DNA of 64,000 bases from the NCBI RefSeq assembly GCF_000828915.1, contig NZ_AP014569.1:1302001-1366000 (forward strand), written 5' to 3'. This document shows, piece after piece, positions 49,230 through 56,195 of the stretch (position 1 is the first letter of the stretch; every line of letters starts with the position of its first letter). Made by a program: the position numbers and the translations under genes. The notes under the pieces are model-generated. The model made no database searches. It was given only the letters and a program-made list of their open reading frames with translations, and was not told where the DNA came from. Origin of the DNA: Serpentinimonas maccroryi (GTDB lineage: Bacteria; Pseudomonadota; Gammaproteobacteria; Burkholderiales; Burkholderiaceae_C).

Positions 49230-49947
49230 GGGAGTAACCCAGGTCTACGCTGATAAACTGACCGGTGACACCGGTGGTGTCCGCACGGCACAGGCCAAAG
49301 ACGCAGGCCGCCACTTCGTCAAGCGTGGGCAGTCGTCCGAATAGCGTGGCATCTTCGACTTTACGCACCTGCTCCATTTTGAGATTGGCTCGCGTCATCG
49401 GTGTATCGATCACACCAGGCAGAACGGCGTTGATGACGTGGCCGTCACGGGCAAGATCGGCTGCAGCGGACAGCACGAGGCCCTGCAGAGCAGCCTTGGT
49501 GACGCAATATGAGAGCTTAGTTTGCCGGGCCATGTCCTGCCAGATGGAACTGATCACGCACAGACGGGCAGGCCTACGCAGCAGGCGCTGGGTCAACAAG
49601 ATGTTCATACTGTTGAGGATGTAAAGCACATTGGCATCATAGACCGCCTCGTGTCGGGCTTGATCGAAATCGTACACACTGTCGGTGCAGTTCATTCCCT
49701 GCGCCCAGCACACGGCATCGAATGGCCCCTGTGCAACCAGCTTATTGATCGCTCTAGAGCACGACACACCGTCGCTATGGACAACAGGATTCCACTGTAT
49801 GCTGGTCGCGTCTGGGGAAGCGCTGCGACTGACGATGCTCACCGTCCATCCTTCCTGGCAAAACCGGTCTCGGATGGTTGTTCCGATCGAACCGGAGCCA
49901 CCAAAGAGGAGCAACCGCTGGATGGAAGTGCTGCCGGAATCAGCCAA
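49213..49947 (-). CDS. Short-chain dehydrogenase/reductase
   Basis: A 244-residue SDR with cofactor motif LLLFGGSGSIGTTI, S in CVISSIWQD and Y-x3-K in SYCVTKAAL. It should oxidise or reduce a hydroxyl or keto group of the pathway sugar. The start is taken as TTG at 49947 because GGAG lies exactly 6 nt upstream and this places the cofactor motif near residue 10; another TTG at 49980 lacks an SD. The start overlaps the stop of the decayed rfbH-like gene (TTGGCTGA), so an upstream gene once fed this operon. Confidence 0.85.
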   Translation of the reverse strand: MADSGSTSIQRLLLFGGSGSIGTTIRDRFCQEGWTVSIVSRSASPDATSIQWNPVVHSDGVSCSRAINKLVAQGPFDAVCWAQGMNCTDSVYDFDQARHEAVYDANVLYILNSMNILLTQRLLRRPARLCVISSIWQDMARQTKLSYCVTKAALQGLVLSAAADLARDGHVINAVLPGVIDTPMTRANLKMEQVRKVEDATLFGRLPTLDEVAACVFGLCRADTTGVTGQFISVDLGYSRVRVV

Positions 49948-50170
49948 AGCGGACTCCACGGTATAGGCCGATCCGACCAATGGAGAAATCCAGCATTTTG
50001 GTGCTCATTGCGGGTTCCACACCGATCCAAAAAGGGTTGTTCATGACGCTGCCTGTGATGCGAAAATCGCCGCTTCAGCGGTTGTTGCTGCAGATCATAC
50101 AGGGATGATAGGACAAGTTGCCCGAAAATAGCAGGCGAATTCCAGCCTTGTTCAGGGAACTTAATCCGTG
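49940..50170 (-). pseudogene. Decayed 3' end of a second rfbH-like gene
   Basis: Minus-strand translation gives SSLNKAGIRLLFSGNLSYHP, then CM, a short divergent stretch with an in-frame TGA, then FRITGSV, MNNPFWIGVEPA and KMLDF. This tracks the C-terminus of rfbH in this window ([32 protein letters not shown]). It has lost its 5' part and about ten residues of the middle. It ends by overlapping the SDR start, so it once led the operon. Confidence 0.8.
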
Positions 50171-50200
50171 ACCCGAACCCCACAAAACCTCTATTTTTCT

Positions 50201-50230
50201 ATTATAATCAACATACTACCAACAATCCAA
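50201..50230 (-). promoter_or_regulatory. Candidate promoter of the SDR-cyclase-ThDP-NeuB operon
   Basis: On the minus strand TTGGAT (50225-50230) and a perfect TATAAT (50201-50206) are 18 bp apart in AT-rich DNA. Transcripts would cross the rfbH relic before reaching the SDR gene, giving a leader of roughly 245 nt. Confidence 0.5.
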
Positions 50231-50232
50231 TG

Positions 50233-50249
50233 CGCACCTGGCAGGTGCG
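50233..50249. repeat. 17-bp inverted repeat next to the operon promoter
   Basis: CGCACCT-GGC-AGGTGCG is a perfect 7-bp inverted repeat 3 bp upstream of the candidate -35 box and 5 bp from the IS-end relic. It could be an operator or a structure left by the IS. Confidence 0.4.
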
Positions 50250-50254
50250 GCACA

Positions 50255-50306
50255 CGTAGAGCCACCTGTCGCGTCAACAAGCAGCCATTGGCTGCCTGTT
50301 GCTGCG
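50255..50306 (-). mobile_element. Relic of an IS right end, inverted relative to the IS at 42165
   Basis: Read from 50255 upward, this matches the reverse complement of the IS right terminus (43979 downward) at 42 of 52 positions, with the shared core CAAGCAGCCATTGGCTGC. Its outer end faces the island, so the two IS ends bracket 43.98-50.25 kb in inverted orientation. The rest of that copy is gone. From 50307 to 50396 I see no gene. Confidence 0.75.
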
Positions 50307-50396
50307 TGCGGTCTTAATCGTGGTCAGTCTAGGCTTGGCCTAGCGCGCCTCTGGGGCGCACGCCCAGCTTGGCTTCGGCCGTGAGCCAGCTTGGGC

Positions 50397-50424
50397 TCAA
50401 GTTGCTGTCAAAGCCGTCCGATAT
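50397..50424 (+). promoter_or_regulatory. Candidate sigma-28 promoter for fliS
   Basis: TCAAGTTG (50397-50404), a 12-bp spacer and TCCGATAT (50417-50424) resemble the flagellar sigma-28 consensus TAAAGTTT-N11-GCCGATAA. It lies 37 bp before fliS, a sensible spacing. Confidence 0.5.
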
Positions 50425-50460
50425 AAAGGCATCATCATCGTTTGCCCCAAGGCCAGCACC

Positions 50461-51009
50461 ATGAACACTTCCGCTCACCGCTCTGCCCGCACCTACGCCG
50501 CCGTGGGGCTCGATAGCCGTGCCGACGCCAATGGTCCACACGAGGTTGCTTTGCTGTTGTTCGAGGGCCTGCTCGACCGCATCCGCTTGGGTAAGTTGGC
50601 CATGGAACAGAACGACCTGAACAACAAAATCCGCCACATCAACAAGGCCTTGCAAATTTTGGGCGAGGGCTTGCGCACGCACCTCGACATCAAGGCCGGT
50701 GGCGAACTGGCGCAGCAGCTCGACACCCTCTATGCCTACTGCTCGGTGCGGCTGCTGGATGCCAACGCACACAACGACGCCGCCGCGCTCGACGAGGTGC
50801 ACAGCCTGATCAAACCGCTGGCCGATGCGTGGCGCGAAGCGCGCCCGGCTGCGGCAGCTCCCGGCGCCGAGTTGCCTGCAACGCCGCTGGATGCAGGCAA
50901 CGCCACCCTCGAGGCCACTGCCCCCTACCCCGGAAAATATGGTGCGGGCCGCAGCGGCAACGGCGCGTCACCGGGCTTTGGCGGCACGCTGCTTCGCTAC
51001 GCAGCATAA
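50461..51009 (+). CDS. fliS: Flagellar export chaperone FliS
   Basis: A 182-residue protein whose first about 125 residues are the FliS helical bundle (HEVALLLFEGLLDRIRLGK, NKIRHINKALQILGEGL, LYAYCSVRLLDAN). It binds flagellin in the cytoplasm and keeps it unpolymerised until export. The C-terminal about 55 residues are a low-complexity Ala/Pro/Gly extension. It normally follows fliD; here it is stranded beyond the glycan island, with its own candidate sigma-28 promoter. Confidence 0.93.
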   Translation: MNTSAHRSARTYAAVGLDSRADANGPHEVALLLFEGLLDRIRLGKLAMEQNDLNNKIRHINKALQILGEGLRTHLDIKAGGELAQQLDTLYAYCSVRLLDANAHNDAAALDEVHSLIKPLADAWREARPAAAAPGAELPATPLDAGNATLEATAPYPGKYGAGRSGNGASPGFGGTLLRYAA

Positions 51010-51114
51010 GCTGACGCAGGACGCAGCATCACAAAAGACCACGCGAGCGCTTGCCCTGCTTGAGGCGCGAGTTTAACTCCAACACCCGAGAGGTGCGATA
51101 GGCGCGCTTGCGAT

Positions 51115-51999
51115 TCAGCTGCCCACCCGCCGCAGCACCTGCGGCGCAAACCCGTGGTTGAGCGGGCCGTGCCCAGAACCGATGCGCGCGCCGGCTCCGG
51201 CCTCGATGGCCGCGCGCACCCAGGCGTGTGCCGCCTGCACCGCTAGCGGCAAGGGCTGGCCGAGCGCCAGTTGCGCGGCGATGGCCGCAGCGAGCGTGCA
51301 GCCGGTGCCGTGAATGTTGCGGCTGGCGATGCGCGGCCCGCGCAAGCGCAGCCAAGCGGCGGGTGGGGTGCCGGCGCAGGCCAGCACATCGGTCAATTGC
51401 GCGCCCTGCAGGTGGCCGCCCTTGAGCAGCACGGCGCGCGCACCCAGCGCCAGCAGGTCGGCGGCGGCGGCGTCCAGCGCCGCTTCGTCGGCCACGGGGC
51501 GCCCGAGCAACAGCGCGGCTTCGTCGAGGTTGGGCGTGACCAGGCTGGCGCGCGGGAACAGTTCGGTGCGCAGCAGGGCCACGGTCTCGGGCTCGATCAG
51601 CGCATCGCCGCTGGTGGCAACCATCACCGGGTCCAGCACCACCCAAGGCGGCGCGTAGCGGTCCAGCGCGCGCGCCACCACCCGCACCACGTCGGGCGCG
51701 TGCAACATGCCGATCTTGACCGCATCGACGCCGATGTCCTCAAATACAGCGGCCATCTGCTGCTCCAGAAAGCTGGCGGGCACGGCGTGGATGGCGCGCA
51801 CCCCGAGCGTGTTTTGCGCCGTCAGCGCGGTGATGGCGCTCATGCCGTAGCAGCCCAGCGCGGCAAAGGTTTTGAGGTCGGCCTGTATGCCGGCGCCGCC
51901 ACCGCTGTCGCTGCCGGCGATGGTGAGCACGCGCGCGTAGCGCCACGAGTGGCTGGAGGGTTGGGCGGGTTGGGCGGGGTGGTCTGGATCGGGCAACAT
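51115..51999 (-). CDS. thiD: Hydroxymethylpyrimidine/phosphomethylpyrimidine kinase
   Basis: Phosphorylates HMP and HMP-P in thiamine synthesis. The 294-residue ribokinase-fold protein shows TIAGSDSGGGAGIQADLKTF, LDPVMVATSGD and the GTGC anion hole motif in NIHGTGCTLAAAI. A short Pro-rich N-terminal extension precedes the core. It is divergent from thiOSGE across 232 bp that contain a strong hairpin but no recognisable TPP riboswitch. Confidence 0.95.
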   Translation of the reverse strand: MLPDPDHPAQPAQPSSHSWRYARVLTIAGSDSGGGAGIQADLKTFAALGCYGMSAITALTAQNTLGVRAIHAVPASFLEQQMAAVFEDIGVDAVKIGMLHAPDVVRVVARALDRYAPPWVVLDPVMVATSGDALIEPETVALLRTELFPRASLVTPNLDEAALLLGRPVADEAALDAAAADLLALGARAVLLKGGHLQGAQLTDVLACAGTPPAAWLRLRGPRIASRNIHGTGCTLAAAIAAQLALGQPLPLAVQAAHAWVRAAIEAGAGARIGSGHGPLNHGFAPQVLRRVGS

Positions 52000-52101
52000 G
52001 GGGATTTATTGAGGTGCGTCAAATGCAATTATGGGCGCAAGGGGGCTGCGTCAGCCGTCTGGCCCGCGCGCTCAATTCATAATCGGCATGGCTGTTGGCC
52101 G

Positions 52102-52136
52102 TGGTGGGGCCATGGTATATTTTCCCGGCCCCACCA
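52102..52136 (+). other. Strong hairpin between thiD and thiO
   Basis: TGGTGGGGCC (52102-52111) and GGCCCCACCA (52127-52136) form a perfect 10-bp stem with a 15-nt AT-rich loop. It lies about 95 bp before the thiO start. No T-run follows, so it is not a standard terminator; the TPP riboswitch core motifs are absent. Confidence 0.55.
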
Positions 52137-52231
52137 GCGGCTGTGGCGTCTGCACCCTGCACCCGCCCCTGTTCGCACCGCCCGCCGCTGCTTGGATGCA
52201 CCGACTTTTCTACACCGCCCACTGCCTCGTT

Positions 52232-53359
52232 ATGCCCGCCAACCACCCCCACCCCACCCCGGTGCTCATCTTAGGTGCTGGCCTGCTGGGCCGCTTGCTG
52301 GGCTTGGCGCTGGCGCGCAGCGGCCACCGGGTCACGATCCACGAAGCGCGCGCCGAATCGGACCAAGGCGCCGCCGCCTGGGTGGCCGCCGCCATGCTGG
52401 CGCCGCTGGCCGAAGCCGCCGTGGCCGAGCCCAACGTCGTGCGCATGGGGCTGTACGCGCTGCCGCGCTGGCGCGAGCTCATTGCCTCTCTGCGGCAGCC
52501 GGTGTATTTTCAGCAAGACGGCACCCTGATTTTGTGGCACCGCCAAGACGCGGCCGAGGCCACGCGCCTGAGCCGCGTCTGGGCGCAGACGGTGCAGCAG
52601 GTGCCCGAACTGCAAGCGGCGCAGCCGTTGGACGCGCAGCAACTCGCCGCCCTCGAGCCCAGTGTGGCCGGGCATTTTCAGAGCGGGATCTATCTGCCCC
52701 AAGAGGGCCAGCTCGACAACCACCAACTGCTGCAGGCGCTGGCGGCCGAATTGCCAGCGCTCGGTGCCGATCTGCACTGGCTACAGCCCACCAGCCTCGC
52801 CCAAGCGCAAGACTGGCAGCGCACGCACGGCGGCTGGGTGCTCGACTGCCGCGGTCTGGGCGCGCAAGCCGACTGGACCGCCCCGGAGCAGCCGCTGCGC
52901 GGGGTGCGCGGCGAAGTCGCCTGCCTGTACGCCCCCGGCGTCACGCTCCAGCGCCCGACGCGGCTGCTGCACCCGCGCTACCCGCTCTACATCGCGCCCA
53001 AGCAAGACCATTTTTTCGTCGTCGGCGCAACCCAGATCGAGTCCGAGGATCTGTCGGAGGTCAGCGCGCGCTCGGCGCTCGAGCTGCTCAGCGCCGCTTA
53101 CGCCGTGCACCCCGGCTTTGGCGAGGCGCGCATCGTTGGGCTGCAAAGCCAGTGCCGCCCCACCCTGCCCGACCACCAGCCGCTGGTGCGCGAGTGCGCG
53201 CCGCAGGTGCTGCAGATCAACGGCCTGTTTCGCCACGGCTACCTGATCGGGCCGGCGGTGTGCGACGCGGTGCTCGAGTACGTGCAGCAGGGCCAGCGCG
53301 ACTTGGCTGAGCGGCTTGAATTGCGTTTTGAGCCCTGTGCACAGGTGCTTGCGGCTTGA
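52232..53359 (+). CDS. thiO: Glycine oxidase-like FAD-dependent oxidoreductase ThiO
   Basis: Oxidises glycine to iminoglycine for thiazole formation by ThiG. From ATG 52232 it has 375 residues: FAD motif LILGAGLLGRLLGLALA, GAAAWVAAAMLAPLAEA, and the C-terminal block LQINGLFRHGYLIGPA. No clear SD; an upstream in-frame ATG at 52195 is possible. It heads thiO-thiS-thiG-thiE. Confidence 0.92.
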   Translation: MPANHPHPTPVLILGAGLLGRLLGLALARSGHRVTIHEARAESDQGAAAWVAAAMLAPLAEAAVAEPNVVRMGLYALPRWRELIASLRQPVYFQQDGTLILWHRQDAAEATRLSRVWAQTVQQVPELQAAQPLDAQQLAALEPSVAGHFQSGIYLPQEGQLDNHQLLQALAAELPALGADLHWLQPTSLAQAQDWQRTHGGWVLDCRGLGAQADWTAPEQPLRGVRGEVACLYAPGVTLQRPTRLLHPRYPLYIAPKQDHFFVVGATQIESEDLSEVSARSALELLSAAYAVHPGFGEARIVGLQSQCRPTLPDHQPLVRECAPQVLQINGLFRHGYLIGPAVCDAVLEYVQQGQRDLAERLELRFEPCAQVLAA

Positions 53360-53431
53360 GGCACACTTTGTGGTGCCGGCTTTAATGCCCGCCTCGATGC
53401 CCGCTTTGACTGCACCCTAAACCATTCCCCC

Positions 53432-53659
53432 ATGAGCACATCCCCCGAAGCCACTGCCCCCTTGCAAGTCTGGCTCAACCAGCAAGCCTTGGAGCTGCCC
53501 GCAAGCGCCACGCTGGCCGATGCGCTGGCCGCCGCGCGCCCGACCGAGCCCTTTGCTGCCGCCCTCAATCTGCAATTCGTCCCCAAAAACCAGTACGCGC
53601 AGACTGCGCTGGCCCAAGGCGACCGGATCGAGCTCATCTCCCCCGTCACCGGCGGCTGA
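53432..53659 (+). CDS. thiS: Sulfur carrier protein ThiS
   Basis: A 75-residue ubiquitin-fold protein ending in the required Gly-Gly (ISPVTGG), which is thiocarboxylated to donate sulfur to the thiazole. Its N-terminus is about ten residues longer than usual. It lies between thiO and thiG; the MoeB/ThiF-type enzyme at 25798 may activate it. Confidence 0.94.
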   Translation: MSTSPEATAPLQVWLNQQALELPASATLADALAAARPTEPFAAALNLQFVPKNQYAQTALAQGDRIELISPVTGG

Positions 53660-53675
53660 GCGCGCCGCTTGCAGC

Positions 53676-54536
53676 ATGAACCCCAACCCCGCCGCCCACA
53701 CCGCCACCACCCCACCGCCCCTGGCACATGCGGCCTCTGCGGCCCACGCCACCGACCCCCTCATCCTCTACGGCCAGCATTTTTCCAGCCGCTTGCTGCT
53801 GGGCACGGCGCGCTACCCCTCGCCGGCGCTGCTCGAACAGGCCGTGGCGGCCGCGCAACCGGCCATGCTCACCGCCGCGCTGCGGCGCCAGAGCGCTGGC
53901 AACGCCGAGGCCAGCCGCAGCTTCTGGACGCTGCTGCAAAACATGCAGACGCCGCTGCTGCCCAACACCGCCGGCTGCCACAGCGTGCAAGAGGCCATCA
54001 GCACGGCCGAAATGGCGCGCGAGCTCTACGGCACCGACTGGATCAAGCTCGAGATCATCGGTGACGACTACACCCTGCAGCCCGACACCCTCAACCTCGT
54101 CGGCGCCGCCGACCAACTGCTGCGGCGCGGCTTCAAGGTGCTGCCCTACAGCACCGAAGACCTGGTGCTGTGCCTGCGCCTGGTCGATGTCGGCTGCCAG
54201 GCCGTGATGCCGTGGGCGGCCCCCATCGGCACGGGCAAGGGGCCGCTGAACCCGCTGGCGCTGCGCACCCTGCGCGAGCGCGTGCAGGTGCCGCTGATCG
54301 TCGATGCCGGGCTCGGCCTGCCCTCACACGCTTGCCAGGTGATGGAGTGGGGCTACGACGGCGTGCTGCTCAACACCGCCGTGGCGCTGGCGCTCGACCC
54401 GGTGCGCATGGCGCAGGCCTTTGCCGCCGCCGTGCGCGCCGGGCGCGACGCTTTTTGGGCCGGCACCATGACCCCGCAAGACAGCGCCCAGCCCAGCACG
54501 CCGGTGCTGGGCACACCGTTTTGGCACCAGCCCTGA
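53676..54536 (+). CDS. thiG: Thiazole synthase
   Basis: Builds the thiazole phosphate from 1-deoxyxylulose-5-phosphate, ThiS-thiocarboxylate and iminoglycine. The 286-residue TIM-barrel protein shows LLLGTARYPSPALLEQAV, DWIKLEIIGDD with the Schiff-base lysine, and the PIGTGKGPLNP and DAGLGLPSHA blocks. An N-terminal tail of about 28 residues is low complexity. It starts 16 nt after thiS. Confidence 0.95.
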   Translation: MNPNPAAHTATTPPPLAHAASAAHATDPLILYGQHFSSRLLLGTARYPSPALLEQAVAAAQPAMLTAALRRQSAGNAEASRSFWTLLQNMQTPLLPNTAGCHSVQEAISTAEMARELYGTDWIKLEIIGDDYTLQPDTLNLVGAADQLLRRGFKVLPYSTEDLVLCLRLVDVGCQAVMPWAAPIGTGKGPLNPLALRTLRERVQVPLIVDAGLGLPSHACQVMEWGYDGVLLNTAVALALDPVRMAQAFAAAVRAGRDAFWAGTMTPQDSAQPSTPVLGTPFWHQP

Positions 54537-54565
54537 AAGGCCTCAGAGCGCTCTGGCCCGCCCCG

Positions 54566-55591
54566 ATGCACCCCAACCCCGCCGTGGCCTACGCCCCCGC
54601 CGCCCCCGCCGCCCTCGACGCCTTGGTGCGCCAGCACGCCGCTTTGGCCATCGAAGCCCAAGCCGACCCCGGCGCCATGCCCGCCAGCGACAGCGCTTAC
54701 GACGTGGCCTGGGCGCTGGCGCGCCGGCTGGGCTTCATCGAGGCCGACGCCGCCGTGATCGCGCAGGCTTGGGCTAGGCGCAGCGCGCGCGAGGGCCACT
54801 GGCGCGCCGACTGGCCCGACGACCCGCTGGACTTTGGCTTGGGCACGGCGGCTGCAGCAACCCAGCCCGGCAGCGCCGCCGAGCACCCAGCCGCAACCAA
54901 CAGCCCCCCGCCCTTTGCCTCCCACCCCGACGGGCTGGGCCTGTACGCCGTTTTGCCCAACGCCGCTTGGGTGCAGCGCATGGCCGCCGCCGGCGTACCG
55001 ACACTGCAACTGCGCTACAAACCCAGCGCGAACCCCGGCCCCGGCACCCCGCCCGAGGCCGAAGTTCTGGCGCAAGTGCGTGCCGCCGTGGCCGGGGTAG
55101 CGGGTACGGCCAGCCGCCTGTACATCAACGACCACTGGCAAGCCGCCATACAAGCCGGGGCCTACGGCGTGCACCTAGGCCAAGAAGACCTCGACGCCCT
55201 GGAACCCGAGGCGCTGGATGCGCTGCGCGCCGCCGGTTTGCGGCTGGGCATCAGCACCCACGGCTACGCCGAACTGCTGCGCGCCGCCGCCCTGCGCCCG
55301 AGCTACATCGCGCTGGGCGCCGTGTTTCCCACCACCCTCAAAGCCATGCCCACCGCACCCCAAGGCTGCGCCCGGCTGCGCGCCTACGCCCAACTGCTGG
55401 CGCGCCTGCGCCCGGCCATCCCCACGGTGGCCATCGGCGGCATCGGCCTCGAGCACTTGGGTGCCATCGCCGCCAGCGGCGTCGGCTCCTTTGCCGTGGT
55501 GCGCGCCCTCACCGCCAGCCCCGACCCCGCCGCCGCTGCCCAAGCGCTGCAGCGGCGCTGGGCTGAACTTAGGCCCCTGACGGGCGCTTGA
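54566..55591 (+). CDS. thiE: Thiamine-phosphate synthase with N-terminal extension
   Basis: Couples HMP-PP and thiazole phosphate to thiamine phosphate. The catalytic TIM barrel occupies about residues 125-335: LQLRYK, RLYINDHWQAA, GVHLGQEDLD, GISTHG and GGIGLEHLGAIAASG. The first about 120 residues are an extra Ala-rich domain with a helical part (AYDVAWALARRLGF). The 341 total is long for ThiE; similar extensions occur in Burkholderiales. Last gene of the thi operon. Confidence 0.93.
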   Translation: MHPNPAVAYAPAAPAALDALVRQHAALAIEAQADPGAMPASDSAYDVAWALARRLGFIEADAAVIAQAWARRSAREGHWRADWPDDPLDFGLGTAAAATQPGSAAEHPAATNSPPPFASHPDGLGLYAVLPNAAWVQRMAAAGVPTLQLRYKPSANPGPGTPPEAEVLAQVRAAVAGVAGTASRLYINDHWQAAIQAGAYGVHLGQEDLDALEPEALDALRAAGLRLGISTHGYAELLRAAALRPSYIALGAVFPTTLKAMPTAPQGCARLRAYAQLLARLRPAIPTVAIGGIGLEHLGAIAASGVGSFAVVRALTASPDPAAAAQALQRRWAELRPLTGA

Positions 55592-55654
55592 CTCCAAACC
55601 GGTGCCGCAGCTGCTCGATCAGGCAGCTTGGTTGCGATTTTTCCACCAATCGTA

Positions 55655-55683
55655 TTACGACTGACTCGCATTTGTCTTATAAT
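55655..55683 (+). promoter_or_regulatory. Promoter of the cupin-ABC-nnrS operon
   Basis: TTACGA (55655-55660) and a perfect TATAAT (55678-55683) are separated by 17 bp, with the cupin ATG 24 bp beyond. The surrounding AT-rich DNA contrasts with the high-GC context. Confidence 0.65.
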
Positions 55684-55706
55684 GCAGCTTAAACAGCACC
55701 CTGTCT

Positions 55707-56147
55707 ATGCCGTCCACCCACCCGCCGACCCTCGTGGTCAACCCCGCCGAATTGCCGCGTCAGCCGGTGCACGCCGGGGCGGCGCAGCGCTGCATTCTGC
55801 TGTCCTCATTGCAACCCGGCGGCATCGCTGCGCTGACCGAAATCCCGCCCCACGGCCGCATCGCGCCCCACGGCCACGCGCACCCCGACTGGGTGCTGCT
55901 GCTGGTGGTGCGCGGCCCGGTGCTGTATGCCGACGGCACCCACTTTGACGCCGCCGCGCTGCGCCCGCATGAGGCCGGCACCTTGCTGCTGATCCCGCGT
56001 GGTAACACGCACTACTTGGCCGCGCAAGAAAACGGCGCGTTGCTGCTGGCCATCCCGACGCTGCGTGCCGCGCTGCCTGCAAGCCTGGTGGCGCGCCTGC
56101 CCGCGCTGGAGCCTACAGCCCCCCCTACCGCTGCACCGCAGCCCTGA
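55707..56147 (+). CDS. Small cupin-domain protein
   Basis: A 146-residue single-cupin protein with PHGHAHPDWVLLLVVRGPVLY (metal-binding histidines of motif 1) and a second motif around GTLLLIPRGNTHYL. The first gene of an operon with an ABC importer and NnrS and directly behind a strong promoter. Its ligand is unknown; a sensor or small-molecule enzyme role is possible. Confidence 0.78.
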   Translation: MPSTHPPTLVVNPAELPRQPVHAGAAQRCILLSSLQPGGIAALTEIPPHGRIAPHGHAHPDWVLLLVVRGPVLYADGTHFDAAALRPHEAGTLLLIPRGNTHYLAAQENGALLLAIPTLRAALPASLVARLPALEPTAPPTAAPQP

Positions 56148-56195
56148 GGCGCCACGTGCTGCAACCATTTGCCTTTAACCCCTAGGATCCATCCG

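Noticed and set aside
43978-50306. Intact composite transposon
   Set aside because: Only the left IS is complete; the right side keeps about 52 bp, and the IS on the left has its own CATG duplication, showing that it arrived alone.
52000-52231. TPP riboswitch for the thi operon
   Set aside because: The CTGAGA and CTGATCTGGATAATGC-type core segments were not found.
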